Positions 29,234 through 37,766 of a stretch of 64,000 nt of DNA are shown here, piece by piece. The position numbers and the translations under genes are program-made. This stretch comes from Burkholderia sp. BCC0322. Its GTDB lineage: Bacteria; Pseudomonadota; Gammaproteobacteria; Burkholderiales; Burkholderiaceae. Where the stretch lies: contig NZ_CADFDU010000004.1 in assembly GCF_902833045.1 (NCBI RefSeq), positions 124,001 to 188,000 on the forward strand, read 5' to 3'. Within the stretch, counting starts at the first letter, position 1, and every line of letters begins with the position of its first letter. The notes beneath the pieces are model-generated. The model made no database searches. It had not been told where the DNA came from and worked only from the letters and a program-made list of their open reading frames with translations.

Positions 29234-30697
29234 TCAGCCGATCTCGATCGGCACGTACAGGCGCGTGCCGCCGCGCTGGACGAGCAGCGCGACGTTGCCG
29301 TGCGCGGCGTCGATCTCGGTCATCAGCGCGCCGATGTTCGCGACCGGCGTGCCGTTGACCGACAGCACGACATCGCCGGGCTGCAACCCCGCGCGGGCAG
29401 CCTGGCCGCTCGCCTGCTCGACGACGAGCGCCTGGCCGACGCCGAGCCGCTGGCGCTCCTGGTCGGTCGCCGCGCGCAGCGCGAGCCCGAACCGCGCGGG
29501 CCCTTGCTCGCCGCTCGCCGACGCGGTGCCGCTGTCGAATGCGCCCACCGTCGCGCTCATGTGCATCGCCCGGCCCGCGCGCCACACGAGCAGGTCGGTT
29601 TGCCGCCCGGCCCGCATGCCTGCGACCGCGCCGAGCAGGTCCGCCGATTCGGCGACCGGCCTGCCGTCGACCGCGAGTACGACGTCGCCCGGCTGCAGGC
29701 CCGCGTGCGCGGCCGGGCCATCCGGCTCGACCACGGTGATCAGCGCGCCGTCCGGGTTGGCGAGGCCGAACGAACGCGCAAGCGCCTGGCTCACTTCCTG
29801 GACGGCCACGCCGAGCCGGCCGCGCGTGACCTTGCCGGTCCGCAGCAACTGGTCCTTCACGTCGAGCGCGATATCGATCGGAATCGCGAACGCGAGCCCC
29901 TGGTAGCCGCCCGTCTTCGAGAAGATCATCGAGTTGATCGCGATCACGCGGCCGCCGAGGTCGAACAGCGGGCCGCCCGAATTGCCGGGGTTGATCGGCA
30001 CGTCGGTCTGGATGAACGGAATCGCGCGCTCGCCGGGCAACGAGCGCGATTTCGCGCTGACGATGCCCTGCGTGACCGTGTTCGCGAACCCGTACGGCGA
30101 ACCGATCGCCATCACCCAGTCGCCCACTTCGGTGCGCGCCGGGTCGCCGGTCGCGACGACCGGCAGGTTGTGCGCGTCGATGCGGATCACCGCGACGTCG
30201 GAAACGGGATCGCTGCCGATCACACGCCCCTTGAACTGCCGCTTGTCGGTCAGCTTCACGTCGATCGCGACCGCATCGCCGACCACGTGCCGGTTGGTCA
30301 GGATCACGCCGTCCTCGCTGACGATGAAGCCCGAACCGAGGCTCACCTCCTCGCGATTGCCGATCACGCGGCGCGCAAGAAACGGCGCGAGCGGATGATC
30401 GGGCGCGATGCCCGGCGGCAACTGGATGCCCATCTGCGTGACTTCGCGCGTGACGCTGATGTTGACGACGGCCGGCCCGACACGCCGGACCAGCGCGGCA
30501 AAATTCGGCAGCGCGACGGTCGGCGCTGGCGTTGACGTCGACGTTGACGTCGACGTTGACGTCGGTGACGCGGCACCCGACTGCGCGGGCCGCTCGGCAG
30601 CCGTTGCCGTTGCGCAAACGCACGCGCAGGCCAACGCCAGCCCGCCGGCCATCGCTCGCGGCATCGCCGCCCGGTTCGTGTGCCTGCCCGCTTTCAT
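29234..30697 (-). CDS. HtrA/DegQ-type periplasmic serine protease
   Basis: A 487-residue trypsin-like protease with two PDZ domains. Signal peptide, then a Ser/Thr-rich linker (STSTST) encoded by a tandem DNA repeat, then protease domain with His137 (TNRHVV), Asp167 (SDVAVI) and Ser240 (PGNSGGP); PDZ1 about 290-370 and PDZ2 about 400-480. Works in periplasmic protein quality control; inside this cluster it may process or police secreted partners. The ATG at 30695-30697 with GAGGAA upstream is preferred over the longer frame. Confidence 0.93.
   Translation of the reverse strand: MKAGRHTNRAAMPRAMAGGLALACACVCATATAAERPAQSGAASPTSTSTSTSTSTPAPTVALPNFAALVRRVGPAVVNISVTREVTQMGIQLPPGIAPDHPLAPFLARRVIGNREEVSLGSGFIVSEDGVILTNRHVVGDAVAIDVKLTDKRQFKGRVIGSDPVSDVAVIRIDAHNLPVVATGDPARTEVGDWVMAIGSPYGFANTVTQGIVSAKSRSLPGERAIPFIQTDVPINPGNSGGPLFDLGGRVIAINSMIFSKTGGYQGLAFAIPIDIALDVKDQLLRTGKVTRGRLGVAVQEVSQALARSFGLANPDGALITVVEPDGPAAHAGLQPGDVVLAVDGRPVAESADLLGAVAGMRAGRQTDLLVWRAGRAMHMSATVGAFDSGTASASGEQGPARFGLALRAATDQERQRLGVGQALVVEQASGQAARAGLQPGDVVLSVNGTPVANIGALMTEIDAAHGNVALLVQRGGTRLYVPIEIG
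30531..30564. repeat. 12-bp tandem repeat in the protease linker
   Basis: GTTGACGTCGAC is repeated nearly three times (30531-30542, 30543-30554, 30555-30564 partial). On the coding strand it encodes alternating Ser-Thr between the signal peptide and protease domain. The unit is itself close to palindromic (GTCGAC, GACGTC). Copy number is likely to vary without frameshift because the unit is 12 bases. Confidence 0.9.
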
Positions 30698-30773
30698 GTC
30701 GCTGTTCCTCGTCGGTTCGCGCCGGAACGCCGCCGGCTCATCGCGCCCTGCGCCCCACGCTCGGCCGCATGCA

Positions 30774-31157
30774 TTACTTCGGCGGCACCGCGACCGGCGC
30801 ATCGGGCCGCTGCGGCGTCGCCGACCGGCCCCAGTTCGCGCCGAAACGGTTTCGCTCGGTCGACAGGTTGAACGTGCCGAGTCGGTTCGATGGCTGCTTC
30901 GACAGCCGCTCCGAATCCGTTTGCGACGCGCCCGCCTGCGGGTCGGCGTTCGGCTTCAGCTGCTGGCTGAGGCAGTCGTACGACAGCGCACGCTTGCCGT
31001 CGACCTCCGCATCGACGCACACCGGCTTCGTGGCCGAACCCGGACTGGCCGGTGCAGGCGCGGCCGCGCTCGCCGCCGCGCGGCCGACCTGCGCGTGTGC
31101 GCCGGTTGCCAGCAGCAGGCAGACAATCGTCGCGATGCCGCGTCGTCGCATCCTCAT
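30774..31157 (-). CDS. Small periplasmic protein of unknown function
   Basis: A 127-residue protein with an obvious signal peptide (M-R-M-R-R-R then hydrophobic core to GAHAQ) and a Ser/Ala/Pro-rich mature part carrying two cysteines (KPVCVDAEVDG; SYDCLSQQL) that could be disulfide-linked. The ATG at 31155-31157 has an ideal GGAGG 5 bases upstream; an in-frame ATG nine codons earlier is weaker. No family recognised. Same orientation as the secretion-associated genes around it. Confidence 0.6.
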   Translation of the reverse strand: MRMRRRGIATIVCLLLATGAHAQVGRAAASAAAPAPASPGSATKPVCVDAEVDGKRALSYDCLSQQLKPNADPQAGASQTDSERLSKQPSNRLGTFNLSTERNRFGANWGRSATPQRPDAPVAVPPK

Positions 31158-31203
31158 GCGCGCCTCCTTCGGAAATGGCTTCATGGCACTCGCCCTGCCG
31201 CCG

Positions 31204-32034
31204 TCACAGGTTCGTCCCCGGCGCCGACGCGCGCGCCAGGAAACGCGCGAACGCCGCGCGATCGGACGCTTCGACGGCAGGCTCCTGTGCATCGACCTGC
31301 CGCACCCATGCGTCGCGCATGCCGTCGACCGGCTGCCACGCCTGCACCTGTGCGCCCGTCGGATAGGGCGTGACGAGCGGCTCGCGATAGTCGACGCGAA
31401 ACAGCGGCGGCGCGCTGCCGCCCGCCGTCCACAGATCGCCGACGTCGCGCACGCTCGCGTCGAACCAGAACCGCACCCAGCGCACCGCCGGCGCGCGCGT
31501 GTCGTTGCCGGGTGCATCGGCACCGCATGCGTCCGGCACGCGCAGGAAGCCGGCGAGCACGAGCAGCACGGCCGCCAGATCGTCGTCGCGCAACATCCGG
31601 TACGACCAGAGATCCGCCACGTCCACGCACGAGATCACCGCGATGAAGCGCCCGATCGTGAGCGCGGGCCACGCGCGCCGCATCAGCGTGTAATGGCGCG
31701 CCCACTGTGCCACGAAGCGCTCGCGATGCCGGGCGGCGACCTGCACGTCGCGCGAGCCGCGAATCGTCAGTTCCTCCGGCTGATACTGGCGGGTCGTGAG
31801 CACGCACTGCGCGGAGCACCGCGCGCTCCGGTGCCGTGCATAGCCGCCGGCACCGGGCAACGGCTCCAGTGCGCCGAAGCACAGCGGGCAATGCGTGGGC
31901 CACTCGCCGGGCCGGCCCGGCCACGGGTTCGCCTTCGGCATGCGCGGGCGGTCGGCCGCCGCGGCCGGACGGCGTCGCCCCGGCGTGCGCGGGTCGGGGG
32001 CGTCGACGCGCGGCGTCGAACGAACGGTTGCCAT
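31204..32034 (-). CDS. Hypothetical protein with N-terminal zinc-ribbon-like cysteines
   Basis: A 276-residue protein beginning with a disordered Arg/Pro-rich stretch, followed by Cys49-x2-Cys52 (THCPLCFG) and Cys73-x3-Cys77 (ARCSAQC), a likely zinc ribbon. The rest is mixed alpha/beta with Trp-rich segments (WVRFWFDASVRDVGDLW). No signal peptide, so probably cytosolic. It begins 8 bases after the parvulin gene ends. Function unknown; my recollection is that a zinc-ribbon-like hypothetical gene also neighbours the parvulin gene in the Pseudomonas locus. Confidence 0.6.
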   Translation of the reverse strand: MATVRSTPRVDAPDPRTPGRRRPAAAADRPRMPKANPWPGRPGEWPTHCPLCFGALEPLPGAGGYARHRSARCSAQCVLTTRQYQPEELTIRGSRDVQVAARHRERFVAQWARHYTLMRRAWPALTIGRFIAVISCVDVADLWSYRMLRDDDLAAVLLVLAGFLRVPDACGADAPGNDTRAPAVRWVRFWFDASVRDVGDLWTAGGSAPPLFRVDYREPLVTPYPTGAQVQAWQPVDGMRDAWVRQVDAQEPAVEASDRAAFARFLARASAPGTNL

Positions 32035-32042
32035 GCGCGCGC

Positions 32043-32933
32043 CTACCGGGCAGACGCGAGCGCTTTCTTCAGCGCGTCTTCGTTGATCGGTGCGTTCGCG
32101 GCGAGCTTCGCGAGATACGCCTGTGCATTCTGCTGCGTGCGCTGCGCACGCATCATCTCGCGCAGTTGCGCCTTCACGTCGGCCAGCGGACGCGGCGCGG
32201 CCGCGCGGACGTCGATCAGCTTCACGACATGAAAACCGGCCGGCGTCTGGATCGGTGCGGAGACCTGGCCCGGCTTCAGCGCGTCGGCCGCCTGCCGCAC
32301 TGCCGGCACCATCAGTTGATCGGGCACGAAACCGAGATCACCGCCGTTCGCGGCACTGGCCTTGTCCTGCGAGTTCGCCTTCGCGAGCGCGGAAAAATCG
32401 CCGCTGCGCGCGCGGTTCGCAAGATCGGCCGCCTGCTTGCGCGCCTTGTCGAGCGTGGCGGCATCCGCGTTCGGCGGCACCGCGATGTAGATCTGCGCGA
32501 CATGCAGCGCGCGCGGCGCGGTGAACGCGGCGCGGTTCTTGTCATACGCGGACTGCAACTCCGCGTCGGACGGATAGTCGGCCGGCGGCGCATTCACCGA
32601 CGCCAGGTAGCTGCGCACGACGATATCGCGCCGCGCCTGCTCGACGGCCGCCTGCACCTGCGCCTGCTTGTCCCAGCCCTTCGCTTTCGCCTCGGCCAGC
32701 ACGGCCTTCTGCGCGAGCGTCGAACGCACGACCTGGTCGAGCGCCGCGGGATCGGCCGCGAGACGTTCGCGCCCTTCCGGGCTCACCGTCTTCAGCAGGC
32801 CCGCGATGTCGTCCTGCGTGACCGACGCCTGCGCGGCATTCGCGATCACGTCGTCCTGTGCATGCGCGACGAACGGCACGCCCAGCACGAGACTGCCTGC
32901 CACGACCGCCAGCCTCTTCATCTTCGTCATCAT
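32043..32933 (-). CDS. Periplasmic parvulin-type peptidyl-prolyl isomerase
   Basis: A 296-residue PpiC/SurA-like folding catalyst: signal peptide (to VAHAQ), N-terminal helical chaperone part, parvulin domain about residues 150-245 (HVAQIYIAVPP; NGGDLGFVPDQLMVPAV; VSAPIQTPAGFHVVKLID) and a C-terminal helix. It would assist folding or export of outer-membrane or secreted partners in the periplasm. Start at the first of two ATG codons (32931-32933), GAGGG about 11 bases upstream. Confidence 0.9.
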   Translation of the reverse strand: MMTKMKRLAVVAGSLVLGVPFVAHAQDDVIANAAQASVTQDDIAGLLKTVSPEGRERLAADPAALDQVVRSTLAQKAVLAEAKAKGWDKQAQVQAAVEQARRDIVVRSYLASVNAPPADYPSDAELQSAYDKNRAAFTAPRALHVAQIYIAVPPNADAATLDKARKQAADLANRARSGDFSALAKANSQDKASAANGGDLGFVPDQLMVPAVRQAADALKPGQVSAPIQTPAGFHVVKLIDVRAAAPRPLADVKAQLREMMRAQRTQQNAQAYLAKLAANAPINEDALKKALASAR

Positions 32934-32977
32934 CGTTCGACTGCCCTCTCGATTGCTCTTGAAATGCGGACGCCGCA

Positions 32978-33391
32978 TCAGCGCGCGTCCGTCAGCGTCA
33001 TGCGCAGGACCAGCGGCTGCGCCATCCCGCGCGGCGGCGCCGCGCCGACCGCCCGGCCGACGAGTGCCGCATGCAGCGCGGCGTCGAGCGCCGGTGGTCC
33101 GGCCGCACCGCTGTCGACGCGCGTCACGTGCCCGTACCGGTCGAGCCACGCGCGCACCGGCAGCACGGGACCGTCGTCGCCGGCATCGGCCCGCTCGCCG
33201 GCCCAATGCTCGATGCCGGCACGCAGGAGGCACACCGCCGCGTCGTCGCCGTCAAGCGTCTCCTGCAGCCACAGCGCGGTACGCCGGGCATACGCGCCCC
33301 ACGCGGCGGGTGCGTCGCCCGCGGCTATCGCGTCCGCCTCACGCCGTGCACGGCCAGGCAGCAGCGCACGCAGCGCGGCGCCGATCCTCAC
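32978..33391 (-). CDS. Small TonB C-terminal-like protein (GTG start)
   Basis: A 137-residue protein whose second half LPVRAWLDRYGHVTRVDSGAAG..ALDAALHAALVG matches the TonB_C strand-turn-strand-helix pattern and resembles the protein at 28687. It begins with GTG at 33389-33391, overlapping the TGA of the upstream YbjN-like gene (GTGA), a sign of coupled translation. No signal peptide is seen, so it may be cytosolic or rely on a partner. Function unknown. Confidence 0.6.
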   Translation of the reverse strand: MRIGAALRALLPGRARREADAIAAGDAPAAWGAYARRTALWLQETLDGDDAAVCLLRAGIEHWAGERADAGDDGPVLPVRAWLDRYGHVTRVDSGAAGPPALDAALHAALVGRAVGAAPPRGMAQPLVLRMTLTDAR

Positions 33392-33975
33392 TTCGCAGTG
33401 GCCTCGACCGCTGCCGTGGCCGCTTCGACCGGCGATGCGCCTGCCTGACCGCCGGCCGTCGCGCGTGCCGCCGCTTCCTGCTCGGCCATCGCGGGACGGT
33501 TGCGCAGGTGCAGCAGGAATTCCTGGATCAGGCGATCCCATAGCTCGATCGTCGAACGCAGGTAGCGCTCGGACACGCCACCGGCGACGACCACGTCCAT
33601 TTCCAGCGCGAGAAACGGCCCGTGGCTCGCGAGACGCGCAAAGCGCTTGGTCCGGTTCCAGTCCGCGACGAGTTCGGCCGGCAATTCGCCCTGCACCTGC
33701 AGCACGCACGACAGCGTGTAGTCGATGAACAGCAGCGCGGCGGGCGGTGCGTCGGCGCCCTGCGGCGCGAGCGCGGCGGCCGGATTGCCGAAGCGCACCG
33801 CGAAGCCGATGCCCTGGCTTGCGCTCATCAGTTGCACCGCGCCGTTCTGTTCCGCCGCCGTCACGCGGTAGCCCGCGCGGCGCAGCACGTCGGCGAGGTG
33901 GTCGGCGCTGATCGCTTCGATCGGCGCGTCGTGTGCCGTGCGTTCGTCGCCGGCGTTCGGTTGCGTGTCTTGCAT
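33388..33975 (-). CDS. YbjN-like protein
   Basis: A 195-residue protein whose central region (ADVLRRAGYRVTAAEQNGAVQL; FIDYTLSCVLQVQGELPAELVADWNRTKRF; HGPFLALEMDVVVAGGVS) follows the YbjN / type III secretion chaperone-like fold. YbjN proteins are cytosolic modulators or chaperones. The Ala-rich C-terminal tail is probably disordered. ATG at 33973-33975 has GGGGAAG 8 bases upstream. A chaperone role for a secreted partner of the cluster is plausible but unproven. Confidence 0.75.
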   Translation of the reverse strand: MQDTQPNAGDERTAHDAPIEAISADHLADVLRRAGYRVTAAEQNGAVQLMSASQGIGFAVRFGNPAAALAPQGADAPPAALLFIDYTLSCVLQVQGELPAELVADWNRTKRFARLASHGPFLALEMDVVVAGGVSERYLRSTIELWDRLIQEFLLHLRNRPAMAEQEAAARATAGGQAGASPVEAATAAVEATAK

Positions 33976-34034
33976 GTCTGTCTTCCCCGTATTCAACGAA
34001 TCGATCGGTTCCATCCCGGCTGCGGGCCGCGCGC

Positions 34035-34712
34035 TTACTGCGCCTTCGTCGCGGCAGCCGACGCCGGTGTTGCGGCCGCCGGCCGCGCGGCCGGGTCGTA
34101 CTTGCCCGCATACAGCGCATCGCCGTAACGTTGCGCGATGTCGTCGTACTTCACGCGCGCCGACTGCGCGAACGGCTGACGCGACGAGAACAGCGTGCCG
34201 ATCCCGACGTGCTCGTACGCGTCGAGAATCTCGTGCCCCACGCGATACAGCTCGGCATTGTGTGCCTGGCAGGTTTTCAGTTGCGTGTCACGCGCGGCGG
34301 CGTCCTTCTGCAGTTGCGTGTGCTGCGCATCGCGGGCGCGCGACACGGCGAGCAAGTCCTCGTAGGACGACCTGTATTTCGCCAGCGACTTCGCGTCCTG
34401 CTCGCGGCCCGCGCGCTCCTGCGCGAGCGCACGCTTCGCAGCCGCCTCGGCGCCCGAATCGCCGCGCGCGGCCGCCAGTTGCCCCTGCATCGCCTTCAGT
34501 TGCGCGAGCGCGTCGTCGCGCTGCTTCTCGGCCGCCGCCTTGTCGCTCTGCAGCTGCGCCTGGTTGTCCTGCAACTGGCGCAGTTCCTGCACGGTCGAGC
34601 GCAACTGGCTGCGCAGCTTGTCCTCGATGCTCTGCGCGTGCGCGCCGCCGGCCGCGAGCAGCAGCGTGCCGGTCAGGGCGCTCGCGAACATCGTGCGAGT
34701 GATCGTGTTCAT
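34035..34712 (-). CDS. Periplasmic coiled-coil protein
   Basis: A 225-residue exported protein: signal peptide to GGAHAQ, then a long heptad-rich coiled coil (about residues 28-155, LRSTVQELRQLQDNQAQLQ onward, many Gln/Ala/Lys), then a C-terminal segment LYRVGHEILDAYEHVGIGTLF. One Cys (KTCQAHN). It lies directly after the Porin_5-like gene, 12 bases apart. It may span or tether the periplasm; no enzymatic motif. Confidence 0.7.
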   Translation of the reverse strand: MNTITRTMFASALTGTLLLAAGGAHAQSIEDKLRSQLRSTVQELRQLQDNQAQLQSDKAAAEKQRDDALAQLKAMQGQLAAARGDSGAEAAAKRALAQERAGREQDAKSLAKYRSSYEDLLAVSRARDAQHTQLQKDAAARDTQLKTCQAHNAELYRVGHEILDAYEHVGIGTLFSSRQPFAQSARVKYDDIAQRYGDALYAGKYDPAARPAAATPASAAATKAQ

Positions 34713-34724
34713 GCGCGACTCCGG

Positions 34725-36536
34725 TCAGAAGCGAGCATTGAGCTCGATCTGCAGCACGTCGATCGAAACCGGCGGCCCGTACACTTCCTTCGAGCTCAGG
34801 TAACGGGCCGACACCCAGGTATCGCGTGCGACCGCATACGCGGCGCCGAGCACGTAGCCGCGCGCGTTGGTGCCGCCGAGGTGGAAGTCGGGATCGTTGA
34901 ACGCATCGAGCACGGCGTCCGGCTGCAGGTACTTGTATGCGATCGAGAAGTTCCACTGGCCCTTCTCGCGCGGCTCCGGCTCGCCGAACGTCGCCTTCGC
35001 GAGGAAGCCGTTCGGGCCGCTGCGGTAGTCGGCGCGGGTCGCGTTCACCGACGTCGAATCGTAGTTGTTGACCGGCAGCGACGCCGCCGCGAACGCCTTG
35101 TTGTCGTTGTACGCGAGGTTGCGCACGTATTCGCCGTCGAGACGCAGCTTGAAGCGATCGGCCACCACCGTGTCCCACTGCGCCTTCAGGTCGAGCAGCC
35201 GGTAGTTGTAGGCGAGGCCGAACAGCTGCGGCTGCGGCGTCATGCCCGGCGCGAGGTTCGGGTTCTGTACGATGTTGCGCAGCGCGATCAGCGTGTTGCC
35301 GCCCTGCATGAACGCCGGCGCCTCGTTGTCGGTGCTGCAGCTCGTCGCGCCCAGATACAGCGCGCACGGCGACGACAGCGTGCCGCGCATGTTCTGGAAG
35401 TCGTAGTACGCGACCGCGCCGCGCAGCCGGTTCTTCGCATCGATCTTCCAGTCGGCGCCGAATTGCGCGCCGAACATCCACTTCGTGTCGCTGCCGGCCT
35501 TCTCGGTGCTGTTCGACGGGAAGTTCTCGCTCGTGTACTGGATCGGAAACACGCCGAGCGTGCCGAACAGCGTGACGTCCGGATTCCACGGCAGCGCATG
35601 CCGCAGGTTCGCGGCGAGCCCGTCCATCATCAGGTCGTCCGAGAACACCAGGTCCGACTTGAAGAACGGGTTGTCGAAACGGCCGGCCGTCAGGTTCAGC
35701 CACGACGTCGGCTTGTACGCGAAGAACGCCTTGTTCAGCCAGATGTTCTTCTTCGCGAAGCCGCCGCCCGCGGTGGCCGTGGTCGACACGGGCCCGTTGT
35801 CGTTGCCGCTCGCGAGCTGGATGCCGGCGATCATCTCGTCGGACAGCGTCGCCGTCACGCCGAGCCGCGCGCGGTAGCGCAGCAGGTTGTTGCGGTTCTC
35901 GCGCGTGTTCTGCGTGGGGATCTGCGTGTTGTTGGTGTTCGGGTTGACGTCGAATCCGCCGGCCTGGTTGATCGCCGCGAAATTCGTCACGCCGTTCGTG
36001 TTGCCGCCGCCGTAGAAGTGATACTCGTCACGCACGCGCAGGTCGCCGTCGAGCTTGATGCGCGACACCCAGTCGGGGAACGTGTTCGGCTGCGCCCAGT
36101 TCTCGGCCTTCGCCTGCGCGATCACCTCCTGCTTCACCTGGTCGCGGATCTGGTCGCGCACGAGCTGCGGCACGTACGGCACCGCGACATCGCCCGGCTG
36201 CGTCGGCGGGTTGACCACGCCGCCCGCCACGACCGGCGCGCCCGATGCGCGGGCCGATCTCGCCTGCACGGCCTCGGTGCGCGCCTCGCTGATCAGCTCG
36301 TTCGCGTTCTGCTGCGTGAGCACGCCACGCTTCACGAGCAGGTTGATCAGGTTGATCACCACGCTCTCGGTCGGCGCGGCTTTCCCCGACGCGGCCTGCG
36401 CCTCGAGCGATTGCCCGTGCGCGGCGGTCGCGCAGGTCAGCCCGAGCGTCAGCACCGCCGCGCCGACGCGCGACAGACGCGCGGGCAGCGCGCCGTTGCG
36501 GGGCACCCCACCCCGTCCGTTCATCTTCCGAATCAT
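34725..36536 (-). CDS. Putative outer-membrane porin (Porin_5 type)
   Basis: A 603-residue protein with signal peptide (to ATAAHGQ), an N-terminal helical region (VVINLINLLVKRGVLTQQNANELISEARTEA) typical of the putative porin family, a coiled segment, then a beta-barrel from about residue 160 (WVSRIKLDGDLRVRDEYHF) with many Asn/Tyr/Arg strands and a terminal Phe (IELNARF). Outer-membrane location is clear. A Cys pair (SSPCALYLGATSC) sits in one loop. The start ATG at 36534-36536 has GGAG 7 bases upstream. Confidence 0.82.
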   Translation of the reverse strand: MIRKMNGRGGVPRNGALPARLSRVGAAVLTLGLTCATAAHGQSLEAQAASGKAAPTESVVINLINLLVKRGVLTQQNANELISEARTEAVQARSARASGAPVVAGGVVNPPTQPGDVAVPYVPQLVRDQIRDQVKQEVIAQAKAENWAQPNTFPDWVSRIKLDGDLRVRDEYHFYGGGNTNGVTNFAAINQAGGFDVNPNTNNTQIPTQNTRENRNNLLRYRARLGVTATLSDEMIAGIQLASGNDNGPVSTTATAGGGFAKKNIWLNKAFFAYKPTSWLNLTAGRFDNPFFKSDLVFSDDLMMDGLAANLRHALPWNPDVTLFGTLGVFPIQYTSENFPSNSTEKAGSDTKWMFGAQFGADWKIDAKNRLRGAVAYYDFQNMRGTLSSPCALYLGATSCSTDNEAPAFMQGGNTLIALRNIVQNPNLAPGMTPQPQLFGLAYNYRLLDLKAQWDTVVADRFKLRLDGEYVRNLAYNDNKAFAAASLPVNNYDSTSVNATRADYRSGPNGFLAKATFGEPEPREKGQWNFSIAYKYLQPDAVLDAFNDPDFHLGGTNARGYVLGAAYAVARDTWVSARYLSSKEVYGPPVSIDVLQIELNARF

Positions 36537-36628
36537 CGAAGCACTCCGAACAATTTTCGTTTCTTTTCCGGCAGCATCCGCACAACGGCGCCACCCCATG
36601 ATTCTTTCGTCGTATCGCGCACGCATCG

Positions 36629-37333
36629 TCATGCCGGCTTGCGCCCCTGAAGCTTGACGAGCACCGGATACGAGGTCGCCGGCGGCGGCGCCTCGTCGAC
36701 CCGGCCAAGCGCTTCGACCGCCGCGACGACGGCCGCGTCGATCTTCGCGTCGCCGGTGGACTGCGCGACCGTCACCTTCGTGATGCGCCCCGACGTATCC
36801 ATCCACAGGTTCAGGCTGCCCGCGAAACGCGCGCCGCCGGCCTCCTGCACGCCCTTGTCCTGCTCGATCGCACGCTGCAGTACGTACACCATGTACTGCG
36901 CATAGCTCGCGTTGCCGAACTTGCCGCCCCCGCCGCTGCCGACCATCCCCGAGCCGTCGCCCGCGCCGATGCCGAAGTTGTCGGTGCCCGCCTGCGCATC
37001 GGCATTCATCGTCATCTGCTTCGGCTGGTTGTCCGACGGCTTCGGCGCCTCGGACGGCTTCGGCGCGATCGTCGGCCGGTCGACCGGCGTCTTGACCTCT
37101 TCCTTCACCTTCTCGGGCGGCGGCTTCTGTTTCGGTGGCGGCGGGGGCGGGGGCGGCGGCAACGGAATCACCGTCGTCACCTGCGGCGCGCTCACGCGCT
37201 TCACGCCCGCGGTATCGCCCGCGAAATGCCAGATCAGCGCGGCGAGCCCCGCGAGCACCAGCGCGATCGCGACGGGCTTCACGTAGCGGCCGGGGCCCTT
37301 GTCCGGCGGGCCGCCGTTGTAGGTCATTTCCAT
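36629..37333 (-). CDS. tonB: TonB-family energy transducer
   Basis: A 234-residue TonB-like protein: cytoplasmic N-terminus, single membrane anchor about residues 19-40 (VKPVAIALVLAGLAALIW), a polyproline run (about nine Pro at 59-67) with Pro/Lys spacer, a Gly-rich linker (GAGDGSGMVGSGGGG) and a TonB_C domain (GSLNLWMDTSGRITKVTVAQSTGDAKIDAAV). It couples the ExbB/ExbD proton motor to an outer-membrane partner. It follows exbD by 5 bases. No TonB-dependent receptor is in the window, so its partner may be unusual. Confidence 0.9.
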   Translation of the reverse strand: MEMTYNGGPPDKGPGRYVKPVAIALVLAGLAALIWHFAGDTAGVKRVSAPQVTTVIPLPPPPPPPPPKQKPPPEKVKEEVKTPVDRPTIAPKPSEAPKPSDNQPKQMTMNADAQAGTDNFGIGAGDGSGMVGSGGGGKFGNASYAQYMVYVLQRAIEQDKGVQEAGGARFAGSLNLWMDTSGRITKVTVAQSTGDAKIDAAVVAAVEALGRVDEAPPPATSYPVLVKLQGRKPA

Positions 37334-37337
37334 CGCG

Positions 37338-37748
37338 TCAGCCGCCCTGCTTCGCCTTGCCGGTCACGAGACCGACCTGCGACAGATCGAGGCGGCGCAG
37401 CAGGTCGAGCACGTCCATCACCTTCTGGTACTGCACGCCCGCGTCGCCCTTCAGCACGATCGGAAAATCCGGACTGGTCGCCTTCTCGGTGCGCAGCCGG
37501 CTCTCGAGTTCGTCCATCGTCACCGGGTACGCGTCGAGGAACACTTGCCCCGAATCGGCGACCGTGATTGCCTTCGTCTTCGGCTTCGCGAGACTCGCGG
37601 ACGAGCTCGCCTTCGGCAAATCGACCTTGATGCCCTGCACCGACGCGGTCGTCATGATGATGAAGATGATCAGCAGCACGTACGCGAGGTCGAGCATCGG
37701 CGTGATGTTGATGTCGTCGTACGGCTTGTCGTCGTCCTGAACCTGCAT
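37338..37748 (-). CDS. exbD: ExbD/TolR-family biopolymer transport protein
   Basis: A 136-residue ExbD/TolR protein with short cytoplasmic N-terminus, one membrane helix (MLDLAYVLLIIFIIMTTASVQG) containing the conserved Asp of the proton path (ITPMLDLAYVLL) and a periplasmic domain ending VQYQKVMDVLDLLRRLDLSQVGLVT. AGGAG precedes the ATG. It lies between the ExbB fusion and tonB, so the three make one motor. Confidence 0.95.
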   Translation of the reverse strand: MQVQDDDKPYDDINITPMLDLAYVLLIIFIIMTTASVQGIKVDLPKASSSASLAKPKTKAITVADSGQVFLDAYPVTMDELESRLRTEKATSPDFPIVLKGDAGVQYQKVMDVLDLLRRLDLSQVGLVTGKAKQGG

Positions 37749-37766
37749 GGTGGTCTCCTGCGTGCG

